From Pseudomonas viridiflava (GTDB taxonomy: Bacteria; Pseudomonadota; Gammaproteobacteria; Pseudomonadales; Pseudomonadaceae): 64,000 bases of DNA. The position numbers were made by a program, and so were the translations under genes. Within the stretch, counting starts at the first letter, position 1; every line of letters starts with the position of its first letter. The notes beneath the pieces are model-generated. The model was not told the origin of the DNA. It made no database searches and saw only the letters and a list, made by a program, of their open reading frames with translations. This document shows positions 47,601-54,065 of this stretch, in pieces. The stretch covers positions 620,001-684,000 of the forward strand of contig NZ_UTVH01000095.1 in assembly GCF_900585905.1 (NCBI RefSeq). Reading direction: 5' to 3'.

Positions 47601-50600
47601 GTGGCTGCCCTGACCAAAGCCTTCGGCGCTGCGCCAGCGAATGGCTGTGCCCTGGCTTCGGTAAAAAGCCAGATCGGCCATCTTGGCGCGGCGGCGGGCG
47701 TGGTTGGCCTGATCCGCGCAACGCTGGCGGTGTACCACGGCGTGGTGCCACCGAATCTCGGTTTCGGGCGCATCAACCCACAGATCGACCTGGAGCATTC
47801 GCCGTTCTACATCCCTACCACTTCGCGGCCATGGCCGCAGGGACGCCGACGCCTGGCCGGGGTCAGCAGCTTTGGCATCGGCGGCACCAATGCTCATGTG
47901 ATCATCGGCGGTCCACCCGCGAGCAAGTCCCCAACCGACGAGGTCTTGCCGTACTTGCTGATTTCGGCCCACAGCCAGGCGGCCCTGCTGCGGGACATGG
48001 CGACCATCGAGGCTTACCTGCAAGCCTATCCCGAGCGCCAGACGCAATTGCTGCGCCACCTGCAGGCAGGGCGACGTTCGATGCGCTGGCGGTTCGCAAT
48101 GGCAGTGAGCCCGGACAGAGCGCTGCGCCTGGACCCGGCGTTGATACAGGAGGCTTTGCCCGGCATTGCGCGTCTCAACGCCAGCCATCACTCACCCGAG
48201 ACGCTGCTGGACGCCTGGCGCCAGGGCGCTCAGATCGACTGGCCGGGCGCCTCGGCACCACCACCGTGGGACCTGCCGCCATCGGCCTTCGACCTGGAGA
48301 GCTATCGCTTCCAGACGTCGGCGTTGACGAGGAGCGAAATGCGTGAGGCACCGGCGATCGAGCGTCAACCCTTGGCCGATTGGTTTTATCAACGCCAATG
48401 GATGCGGATTCGGCGCCTGGACGGCACAGGTCCTCATTCTCGGCGCGATACCCTGGTGATTTGCAGCTACGACGTCCCAGACACTGCACTGCTCAATGCC
48501 ATGGGCAAGGTGTACACGCGAGTGATCCACCTGCGCCCGAACGAAGTGCCGCGCCAGACAGGGCCGGATTGCCTGGAGCTGAACCTGGGTGACGTGCAGG
48601 GTTTGAGCCGGTTGCTCGACGAATGGAGCGCCCCGGGATCGCAAACCCTGGACTGGCTGCACGCGTTGCCGCTGTCGGTAACCGGGGCGGTGGATGAGCT
48701 GTCCATGGCGACAGCGCAGCTAACCTGCCTGGACACGGTCGCCATGCTGCTGCAGGCCTGGGGCCTGGCACCCCGCGAGCCGCTGCTGCGGGTGTGGCTG
48801 ATGTCCTGGCAGGCGAGTCCGGTGCACGGTGAGGTGCGGCGCCCCGAACTGGCGGCGCTGGCCGGCATCAGTGAAGTAGCCCCGCAGGAATACCCGGTCC
48901 GCTGCCATTGGCTGGACCTGCCGACACCGCACCTGGGCGAGCAGGCCGAGGTGCTCGCGGCCTTGCTTGCCAACCCCGACAGCGCACCGCGGCGGCTGGC
49001 GATTCGCGACGGTTACCTGTGGCAACCCCGGCTGGTCGCGAGCCCACAGCCGGCTGTTCTGCCTACCTCGACGTTACTGCCCGCCGACGGCACCTTTCTG
49101 GTGCTGGGCGGCAGTGGCGGGATAGGCCGTACCCTGGCCGAACACTTGTTGCGCGCCCCCCATCGGCGGGTGCTGCTGCTGTCGCGCCACGGCGAGTTGC
49201 CAGCCACGCTGGCGGGCTATGGCGAGCGGGTCGAGATGATCAAGGCCGACCTAGGCGACCTGCAACACTGGCCGGCGCTGCTCGACGAATTGGCCAGCCG
49301 TTACGGCCGCTTCGCTGGGGTGATCCATGCCGCAGGCGTCGGCGCGGGAAGTCTGATCCGCCATCGCGATGCCCAGGCCATGAGCCAGGCCATGGCCGCC
49401 AAGACCCGCGGCATGCTTGCCCTGGAAGCCTTGATCGCGCGTATGGAGCCGGGGTTCGTGCTTTATTGCTCGTCAATGTCGGCGCTGTTTGGCGGCGCGG
49501 GGCACCTTGATTATTCGGCGGCGAGTGGCGTGCTCGACGGTTTCGTCCATTATCAGCCAGCGCGATCCAGCCATTGCCTGCGGTTGGGCATCAATTGGGA
49601 TATATGGCGCGAGGTCGGCATGGCAGTCAGTGGCGGTGCTGGCGATGCCGCGCATCAGGTGCACCTTGGTTTCGGCATGTCTGCGCAGGAGGGCTGTCGG
49701 GTATTCGACCTGGTCATGGCCGCGCAACTGCCGCAGATGCTGATCTCCACCACAGCCATCGACACCGCGCGGCGCTTCTATCCAACACGTCACGGCACGG
49801 CTGCGGATGCATCTGAAGTGGCGGCCCAGGCCTGCGCACCCGCGGCGGCCAAAGACGTGCGCGGCCGACTGCACGACTGCCTGTGCAAGTGGCTGGGCGA
49901 AACCGCTCTGGATGATCAGGCCTCATTGTATGACCTGGGCGCGGATTCGCTGACGCTGCTCGATCTGATTGACGAGTTGCAGGCCGCTACCGGCGAGGTA
50001 TTCCAGCTGTCGCAGTTCAGTCATAAGGTCAGCCTGGGCGAAGTGCTTGCCCTGGTTGCCGCCACCGATGCCCAGGCCTTGGGCGGTACCCAGGGCACTT
50101 GGGAAGAGGCGGTTCAGATTGATCAGTGGCATGCCGGTGCCGGGCGTGAATGGCTGTACCTGATCCACCCGGTGGGCGGCGATGTTCAAGCCTATCGGGA
50201 GCTGGTCGCAGCGCTGCCTCCCGAACTGGGCGTCTGCGTGATTGCCGATCCGGCCCTGCGCCTGCCGGAGCTGCCTGACATCAGCCTCGACGAGCGTGCG
50301 GCCTGGTACCTGCGGGCCATTCAGGCCCGCCAGGGCGCAACGGCAAGTTGGCGCCTGGCTGGCTGGTCCTTTGGCGCCTGGGTTGCTCAGGCAATGTGCG
50401 CCCAGGCCCCGGCCGGCGGGCAGCCGATGCTGTACCTGATCGACCCGCCCGCGCCCGACGCCGGGGCAGAGCTGGGGCGGATCGATGAGGTGCACATCCA
50501 GGAGGTGTTCCGCCGCGAATTTGCCCAACGCTGGCCCGGCGCAACCGGCGACGCCATGCCTGCCGACAAACAGGCTTATCTGCAACGGCTGACTCGCTGT

Positions 50601-50876
50601 TGCCAGCACAACATTGCCAGCATGGGTAGCTTCGAGCCGCCGCGTCTGGCGCACACCCAGGCGCGCTTGTTCATCGCCACCCAAGCCAATCCGTATGGCG
50701 TGGGTGAGGGCTGGGACATGGATGCATTGCACCAGGCGTGGCGAGCGCTGCTGCCGTGCCTGCTCGGTTGGCAACTGCTCGACACCGACCATTACGGCGT
50801 GGTCACCGGGCCTTGGGCGCGGGGAATCGCCGAGATGATCAGCGCCGACCCGATGGTCATTCAAACAACAAGGTGA
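41664..50876 (+). CDS. Hybrid NRPS-PKS gene 3: A(Val/Ile)-T-C-A(Pro)-T-KS-KR-ACP-TE, no AT
   Basis: A 3,070-residue protein that begins directly with an adenylation domain, so it starts a chain. A1: YTSGTTG near 159, code DAFFLGVTF (Ile/Val); carrier GGDS near 553; C domain HHIIVDG near 740; A2: FTSGSTG near 1217, code DVQFVAHVV (Pro); carrier GATS near 1611. The ketosynthase begins near 1677, with cysteine near 1832 in the context QAACGSS, EAHGTG near 1967 and KSQIGHLGAAAG after it. No acyltransferase follows, only a linker resembling a post-AT region, then a ketoreductase (GGSGGIG near 2481, Tyr near 2617), an ACP (GADSL near 2760) and a thioesterase (GWSFGAW near 2900). Expected unit: Val/Ile-Pro extended by one malonate and reduced to a beta-hydroxy acid, which is the skeleton of deoxy-detoxinine. 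It overlaps gene 2 by four bases and is seven bases from the dioxygenase gene. Confidence 0.9.
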   Translation: MMDVEQTIAGQPLTLLARFAQQACRHPEDLAIIDRQARLSYSELASASERIARGLLAHGVQPGQCVALSMPRCWQWIASLLGVLKVGAIVVPLDRASPVSRRDLMLADGGCVGVLSLEEEVGPVGSGSAWQASVDALLDYSDQPPQVLAEKGAEVSLLFYTSGTTGVPKAVEVGERGLLRLAQPGTYIDIHPGDRFACLSNPAFDACSFELWAPLLNGGCCVIIAEEDALDAERLAGVLERQRVDTLFMTVSLFNAVSVESPRCFASLRQVLIGGEQVSAAAVRNWYATNPDSACQLFNVYGPTECSTFALCYPIPRDFSGDTVPIGWPLAETGLLILDEGQRPVADGAMGELYLSGSGVARGYRNRPEQTAHAFLRLPGLDPHGGLHYRTGDLVRRHGDGPVEYLGRVDRQVKVRGFRIEPGEIEQRLLEHPLVRQAYVCARRHAAEDHQLLAYIVPTQGLEYAALDTYLGGCLPTYMRPHQLFLLERMPLTANGKIDRDALLAQPLSAWRPAADASVAGEATPALRWLLAQAALLLGHDGLGGADDWLASGGDSLKAMRLRSAMRSHWQREIPMASVLGESFASLASRLTAEQSGGRRYPPAPLGRKAQRAPASAEQRRLWLVQQRTPESTAYSVPLIVRFAAGVSVSALAEALQQLVARHAALRTAFTQGADGLEQVIAEEGAACRVFAHGEYREDNWQAFAALVFATPFDLSMPTLFQAYLLPFDDGSCRLLLNMHHIIVDGWSMNLLFEELTRMYAHALAGWSSAAVDAPLTTLEFAQWQGQWSVDAHYRDQRRSLAELYRQQEEPSPAMPAPRSRKPGAALHRQPLGAERIEALERFCSEQRLTRFEVLFSVFAWSLYALTGSQRPRIASPVANRPLGEFEDSIGMFANTVLIPASADDDLPLGDQLRQQTAIVRAVLALQDVALADVVEDLRLTSGMPLFDFMFVLENTDYRALATSALAGTLEFDGFADGGHLQAKCPLTLLVVGTGARTECWWEYQCSYFDAEQVKAVNALFACGLDLLLTRPAATLDDLIRPWRNSLAASPPIKVSAPPFSTLADWFEHQARCTPAATALVNGQRTVRYDELDALADHLAGELTTRYPLPDVEQGPAHVVLLLEPSVEHIVALLALAKLNLTAVPLDPGYPPAIQRQVVAQARPHCLLFSADTEAAVQALDASAFNQHRVELASAPTDPAQRFQRPRHSGQRPLYTLFTSGSTGTPKGVRVPDITLCNLLHWQRTTGELPAQAVTLQFSMLSFDVSLQEIFSTLCGGGCYHLITPRWRQDAQALLAYLQEARIERLFLPYVALQHIAETAVHSGIYPASLREVVTAGEQLLCTEALRAWFAGLPRASLFNHYGPTETHVVSAWRLPSLTTEWPLRAPIGRAVDNARLLLVDSRDRPVPAGSQGYLLVAGPMVSPCYLADPTLNTQRFVALSLPGDVSRLFYRTGDLAWASADGCLHYLGRDDQQVKLSGHRLELGQIEAALMQAPEVTNAVVTLDAQASRLTAYVQCAGATPSAQALDRLVGSHLPGHVRMDAYRCLDAWPRTPSGKIDRKALNGLGEPLGRPASPAPALPMSATEQQLSELFTAVLGRRIEPDQTFFEAGATSLGLMRLHARYSQALPGKVSMADLFEHVTIRRLAAHVAAGESAPAVAEARQAVNVSAVTRNQPMAIIGMAVNVAGASDLGQFWQMVCDGEWGIEHFAATEGRVGARSQLAGMLEFDPEYFGISRQEARLMDPQQRHLLMACVQALQHAAITPGADGPRIGLIASCGETTYFQQMLREAAEGDLPDGFQMALHHDKDFLATKAAYHLDFNGPSMSVQAACGSSLIAVHLASAMLRQGDSDVMLAAGVLIDPTLSDGYRHRSQHIFSSDGLCRPFSDDASGTIGASGYGVVVLKPLDRASADGDRIYGVIEASALNNDGHGKMSYTAPSVAGQGAVIADALAKAGVTGADIGYVEAHGTGTLLGDPVEVAALTKAFGAAPANGCALASVKSQIGHLGAAAGVVGLIRATLAVYHGVVPPNLGFGRINPQIDLEHSPFYIPTTSRPWPQGRRRLAGVSSFGIGGTNAHVIIGGPPASKSPTDEVLPYLLISAHSQAALLRDMATIEAYLQAYPERQTQLLRHLQAGRRSMRWRFAMAVSPDRALRLDPALIQEALPGIARLNASHHSPETLLDAWRQGAQIDWPGASAPPPWDLPPSAFDLESYRFQTSALTRSEMREAPAIERQPLADWFYQRQWMRIRRLDGTGPHSRRDTLVICSYDVPDTALLNAMGKVYTRVIHLRPNEVPRQTGPDCLELNLGDVQGLSRLLDEWSAPGSQTLDWLHALPLSVTGAVDELSMATAQLTCLDTVAMLLQAWGLAPREPLLRVWLMSWQASPVHGEVRRPELAALAGISEVAPQEYPVRCHWLDLPTPHLGEQAEVLAALLANPDSAPRRLAIRDGYLWQPRLVASPQPAVLPTSTLLPADGTFLVLGGSGGIGRTLAEHLLRAPHRRVLLLSRHGELPATLAGYGERVEMIKADLGDLQHWPALLDELASRYGRFAGVIHAAGVGAGSLIRHRDAQAMSQAMAAKTRGMLALEALIARMEPGFVLYCSSMSALFGGAGHLDYSAASGVLDGFVHYQPARSSHCLRLGINWDIWREVGMAVSGGAGDAAHQVHLGFGMSAQEGCRVFDLVMAAQLPQMLISTTAIDTARRFYPTRHGTAADASEVAAQACAPAAAKDVRGRLHDCLCKWLGETALDDQASLYDLGADSLTLLDLIDELQAATGEVFQLSQFSHKVSLGEVLALVAATDAQALGGTQGTWEEAVQIDQWHAGAGREWLYLIHPVGGDVQAYRELVAALPPELGVCVIADPALRLPELPDISLDERAAWYLRAIQARQGATASWRLAGWSFGAWVAQAMCAQAPAGGQPMLYLIDPPAPDAGAELGRIDEVHIQEVFRREFAQRWPGATGDAMPADKQAYLQRLTRCCQHNIASMGSFEPPRLAHTQARLFIATQANPYGVGEGWDMDALHQAWRALLPCLLGWQLLDTDHYGVVTGPWARGIAEMISADPMVIQTTR

Positions 50877-50883
50877 GAAAAGT

Positions 50884-51753
50884 ATGGATCAATTGGCACT
50901 CAAGGCAATCGAGGCTATCGCGGGCGAGCGTCGTGCGCCTTACCAGCGCATCACGGTGGACCGCCTGACGCCCGTCATTGGCGCGCACATCGGTGGCGTG
51001 GACCTATCCCGGCCGCTGAGCGACGACCAGCTGGACGAGATCCGCCGGGCACTCTTGGAAAACCACGTGCTGGTGTTTCGCGACCAACAACTGACGGTGG
51101 CGCAACACAAGGCGTTTGGCCGATTGTTCGGCGAGCTGCGCGCGCTGCCCGTGGACTCGATCGATGGCGACGACCCTGAGTTGGTGGTGATCCGCGCCAA
51201 CGCCCAGTCACGTTTCGTCGCGGGGGAGACCTGGCACACCGACGGCACCGCCGATCTGGAACCGTCCATGGGCTCGATGCTGTATATCAAGGAAACCCCG
51301 GCCATCGCCACGGGCGGCGACACGTTGTTCGCCAATATGCACCTGGCTCTGGAGATGCTTTCGCCGGCCATGCAAGGGTTCCTCGCCGAGTTGACCGCCA
51401 TCCACGATGGCGAAATCCCCTGGAAAGGCTTCCAGGCTCCGGCAGGATTGCCAAAGAGCGAACACCCGGTGGTGGTGCGCCATCCGGTCAGCGGCCGCAA
51501 GACGCTGTTCGTCAACTCCGGGTTTACTTCGCACATCGTGCAGTTGTCCGCCGGGGAAAGCCGCATGCTGCTGGACATGCTCTTCGACCTGGTGGCTCGA
51601 GAGCCCATCCTCAGTTGTCGGGTACGCTGGGAGCCCGGCACCCTGGTGTTCTGGGACAACCGCTGTACCCAGCATCACGCGGTCTGGGATTACTTTCCTC
51701 ACTCGCGCTATGGGGAACGGGTGACGATTCTCGGCCAGCAGCCCCGTGCCTGA
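50884..51753 (+). CDS. TauD-type Fe(II)/2-oxoglutarate dioxygenase, putative proline hydroxylase
   Basis: A 289-residue member of the TauD/TfdA family. The N-terminal part has the family block IGAHIGGVDLSRPLSDDQ and a VFRDQQLT segment. The metal ligands are visible as HxD in WHTDGT near residues 117-119 and the distal histidine in TQHHAVWDY near the C-terminus; the arginine of the following RYGERV is the expected 2-oxoglutarate anchor. It is the last gene of the synthetase operon, seven bases after gene 3, with a GGTGAG Shine-Dalgarno overlapping that stop. Family members embedded in NRPS clusters usually hydroxylate an amino-acid residue. A TauD-like enzyme is also a core gene of detoxin/rimosamide clusters, where it is linked to hydroxylation of the proline-derived ring. 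By analogy, 3-hydroxylation of proline or of the finished core is the best guess; a free or carrier-bound substrate cannot be told apart. Confidence 0.85.
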   Translation: MDQLALKAIEAIAGERRAPYQRITVDRLTPVIGAHIGGVDLSRPLSDDQLDEIRRALLENHVLVFRDQQLTVAQHKAFGRLFGELRALPVDSIDGDDPELVVIRANAQSRFVAGETWHTDGTADLEPSMGSMLYIKETPAIATGGDTLFANMHLALEMLSPAMQGFLAELTAIHDGEIPWKGFQAPAGLPKSEHPVVVRHPVSGRKTLFVNSGFTSHIVQLSAGESRMLLDMLFDLVAREPILSCRVRWEPGTLVFWDNRCTQHHAVWDYFPHSRYGERVTILGQQPRA

Positions 51754-51818
51754 AACCTGGAGACCTGTGTGTGCATTTGCGGCAGGGTCGGGGTAGGTCG
51801 ATTCTGGGTTATTGGCGT

Positions 51819-51968
51819 GGCGAAGCGCCTGTTCATCGCCACGGCAATGAACGGCCAGATCATGAAGGACTCGCTGCGCGCCAGGGCTAGTCCCAACAGC
51901 AGCCTCCGGGTTGCCATGGGCAGGGCGCGCAGCGACGCCCAGGTGCCAAGGGGATTAGCCGGGTTCAT
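51819..51968 (-). pseudogene. 5' stub of an MFS transporter gene
   Basis: The first 49 or so codons from the ATG at 51968 read like the start of a major facilitator transporter: LGTWASLRALPMATRRLLLGLALARS followed by a membrane segment, SFMIWPFIAVAMNRRF. After about base 51820 the frame continues for a further 37 residues that are proline- and arginine-rich and no longer transporter-like, ending inside the dioxygenase gene at 51708. An MFS protein should have about 400 residues, so this is a remnant. It lies 33 bp after the stop of the GNAT gene on the same strand, which suggests a former two-gene operon. The break marks the right edge of the synthetase operon. Confidence 0.65.
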
Positions 51969-52001
51969 GGGTTCTCGCCTGGAGGGTGATGGCCACGGGG
52001 G

Positions 52002-52517
52002 TTATTTGATCGCGTAGTGATAGATCAGGTCGTCAAACCACTGGTCGCCGATCCGATACGCCCGTGGCTCGCGACGATCGAACACAAAGCCGCACTTCTC
52101 CAGAACCTTGCAGGATGCGATGTTGCCATCGGTGACCGTCGACTCCAGAGAATCGAGGCCAATGGCGGCGGCGTAGTCGATGATCGCCCGGCGCGACTCG
52201 GTACCAAAGCCCTTGCCTTGATATTCAGGCAGCAACAGACAGCCGACTTCGGCGTGCCCGGCAGACATGATCCTGAAACCGGTGACACCCAGCTCCTCCC
52301 GGGTTTGTTTGTCGATCACCACCAGACACAGCCAGTGATCGGAGTCCGGACCCCAAGCGGGCAGGCGATGCTCGAAACCTCGACGGATCTGCTCTTCGCC
52401 GATCTCGCCAAAGACGAACTCCATGGTCTGGGGTTCGCTGTGAAGCCTCAAGAACAACGGCCAGTCCGCCTCAACCAGAGTCCGCATGTACAGCCGCTCA
52501 GTGTCCAGCGCCAGCAT
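52002..52517 (-). CDS. GNAT-family N-acetyltransferase
   Basis: A 171-residue acetyltransferase of the RimJ/RimL-like GNAT group. The start ERLYMRTLVEADWPLFLRLHSEP is typical of this group, and the acetyl-CoA binding region EVGCLLLPEYQGKGFGTESRRAIIDYA carries the Q/RxxGxG/A signature as QGKGFG. The C-terminal NIASCKVLEKCGFVFDRRE is the usual last strand-helix. The substrate cannot be read from sequence; family members acetylate ribosomal protein termini, amino acids or antibiotics. A GGGAG Shine-Dalgarno lies seven bases before the ATG. It was probably co-transcribed with the now truncated MFS gene downstream, a pairing often seen in resistance or detoxification loci, but that is inference. 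Confidence 0.85.
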   Translation of the reverse strand: MLALDTERLYMRTLVEADWPLFLRLHSEPQTMEFVFGEIGEEQIRRGFEHRLPAWGPDSDHWLCLVVIDKQTREELGVTGFRIMSAGHAEVGCLLLPEYQGKGFGTESRRAIIDYAAAIGLDSLESTVTDGNIASCKVLEKCGFVFDRREPRAYRIGDQWFDDLIYHYAIK

Positions 52518-52664
52518 CCCATCACTCCCTGCAGGACAAAAAATAATTTATTACACCTCTGACAGACAAAGATCAACGGACCGCTGCCCGTTGTTTCAAA
52601 AAATGTCTGGGAGTCGTGATGTGCCTGGTTCGAGGTGATCGGCTTGGGGCCGGGCCTGCGCTGA

Positions 52665-53969
52665 TCAATCCCGTTCCTTCATAGGCAGTCGTTTAGCGGA
52701 ATACGCACGCTTTTCGTCTTCTGAGTTGTAATACACGTTCTGCGTCGTGGATAAGCTGTTGTGGCGCAGATCGACCTGTAGGTCTTTCATGTCCCGGTGG
52801 GGTGCATCGAAGGTTGCGGAGGTGTGCCGCAACCAGTGCAGGGACGCTGCGCGCAGACGAGCGACGTCCTCATCCGACCAGCCTTCGGCCAGCATACGCT
52901 CCAGAGCCCGATCGAAGACTTCCTGCAGCAACACCCTGATATGCCGATCGGATAATCCGGCACGGCCCCTTTGTGTGGCGATCAATGGCGTGGTTTCGCG
53001 GAAGCCGGGCAGGGGTGACAAACCCTGATACGTCCGCCAGCGTTTCAGATAGTTTTCTATATAGTCATCGCGCACGCTGATCTTGCCTGCCTTGTTGCCT
53101 TTACCCACCACGTGATACCACCAGTTTCCGGCGCCGTCCTGACGGATATCCCCCATGCGTGGCGTCCAGTTTTCCCGGCCCACCAAATCTGAAACGCGTA
53201 AATACATCGCGAAAATGGTCGCTACGATAAATAGCGTTCGCTCATATTTAGTGTCTTGCGCAGCCAGGTGTTCGGCAGTTTCCAGCACAAAGTCCCATTG
53301 CAGCGAGGTCAGTATGCGTGTGTCTTGATCGCCGGTGGTGCGCTGCTTGTATTTGCTCTTTTGTTTAACCGCGCGGAACGGGTTATGTTCACAGAAGCCT
53401 TCATCGATCGCGTGCTGGAAAAAACTCCCGCAGACCGCAAATATTTGAGCAATGGAACCTTGCGCCGGTCTGTAATGTTCTTGAACGAGAGGGCGGTTTT
53501 CTTCCTTGGCTCGCTTGCGCTCTTCCTTGGAGACCGACTGACTGAAAGGTTTCCAATCCTCATTTAGAGCGTAAGTGTCTGCGGAGCTCTTTATGCGACC
53601 GCCCAGTCGAATGAAGCGAGACTTGACCACCGGACCGACCCAGGCTGGATCCGGCGCAAGGCAGAACTCGAGAAAGGCTTCAGCGTGAGTGCGACGCATG
53701 TCCAGCAGGGGGATCCTGACTTTGGTCAAGGTCCATAAAAGCAGGCGTTCGACATGAGTACGGTAGGAATTGAAAGTGGATTCATTGCCTGCATAGGACT
53801 TCAAGAAGCTGCGCACCGCGCGATATCCTTCGAGCGCCAGCGTTTCGGCGGGAAAAGAATCCAGGTAATGGGCGACAGCGGGCAATTCCTCTTTGAGCGA
53901 GCTGAAATTCAACTCGCCAAAGCGTACGAAGGTTTCGAATAACGGATGTGGAGTTGAGGGCGCGGACAT
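52665..53969 (-). CDS. Tyrosine-type site-specific recombinase/integrase
   Basis: A 434-residue integrase-family protein. The N-terminal half contains a core-binding SAM-like domain (about residues 45-150). The catalytic domain shows the expected residues: arginine in YLRVSDLVG, the HxxR box in LHWLRHTSAT, and DLRHNSLSTTQNVYYN with the late histidine and the nucleophile tyrosine. The ATG at 53969 (MSAPSTPHP) is preferred over one at 54032 because the longer form would begin inside a perfect 13-bp inverted repeat; neither has a good Shine-Dalgarno. No excisionase, relaxase or phage structural genes lie nearby, so this is either a solitary recombinase or the survivor of an eroded element. Confidence 0.85.
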   Translation of the reverse strand: MSAPSTPHPLFETFVRFGELNFSSLKEELPAVAHYLDSFPAETLALEGYRAVRSFLKSYAGNESTFNSYRTHVERLLLWTLTKVRIPLLDMRRTHAEAFLEFCLAPDPAWVGPVVKSRFIRLGGRIKSSADTYALNEDWKPFSQSVSKEERKRAKEENRPLVQEHYRPAQGSIAQIFAVCGSFFQHAIDEGFCEHNPFRAVKQKSKYKQRTTGDQDTRILTSLQWDFVLETAEHLAAQDTKYERTLFIVATIFAMYLRVSDLVGRENWTPRMGDIRQDGAGNWWYHVVGKGNKAGKISVRDDYIENYLKRWRTYQGLSPLPGFRETTPLIATQRGRAGLSDRHIRVLLQEVFDRALERMLAEGWSDEDVARLRAASLHWLRHTSATFDAPHRDMKDLQVDLRHNSLSTTQNVYYNSEDEKRAYSAKRLPMKERD

Positions 53970-54025
53970 AAAGGATCGGTACGGACGAGAAGTAATGCCT
54001 TGAATGATCCTATAGAGAGCAGGAC

Positions 54026-54065
54026 TATGCAATATCCGGGTCTGACAGTTATCGGATATTGCATA
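54026..54065. repeat. Perfect 13-bp inverted repeat upstream of the recombinase gene
   Basis: The arms TATGCAATATCCG (54026-54038) and CGGATATTGCATA (54053-54065) are exact reverse complements with a 14-base spacer. The pair lies 57 bp before the chosen start of the tyrosine recombinase. Paired inverted arms with a short spacer are what tyrosine recombinases bind at core sites, and also what dimeric repressors bind. The spacer is longer than the 6-8 bases typical of a recombinase core, so an operator is at least as likely. The spacer has no T-run, so a terminator is unlikely. Confidence 0.6.

Noticed and set aside
41664..50876. Whether gene 3 could be yersiniabactin- or syringolin-like
   Set aside because: Those lines have different substrates and domain orders (salicylate/Cys with methyltransferases, or ureido-Val with dehydratase-type PKS modules); here there is no methyltransferase, dehydratase or AT, and the codes are Val/Ile and Pro.
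54026..54065. Reading the 13-bp inverted repeat as a terminator or tRNA-end attachment site
   Set aside because: There is no T-run after the right arm, the stem is AT-rich, and no tRNA gene is next to it.
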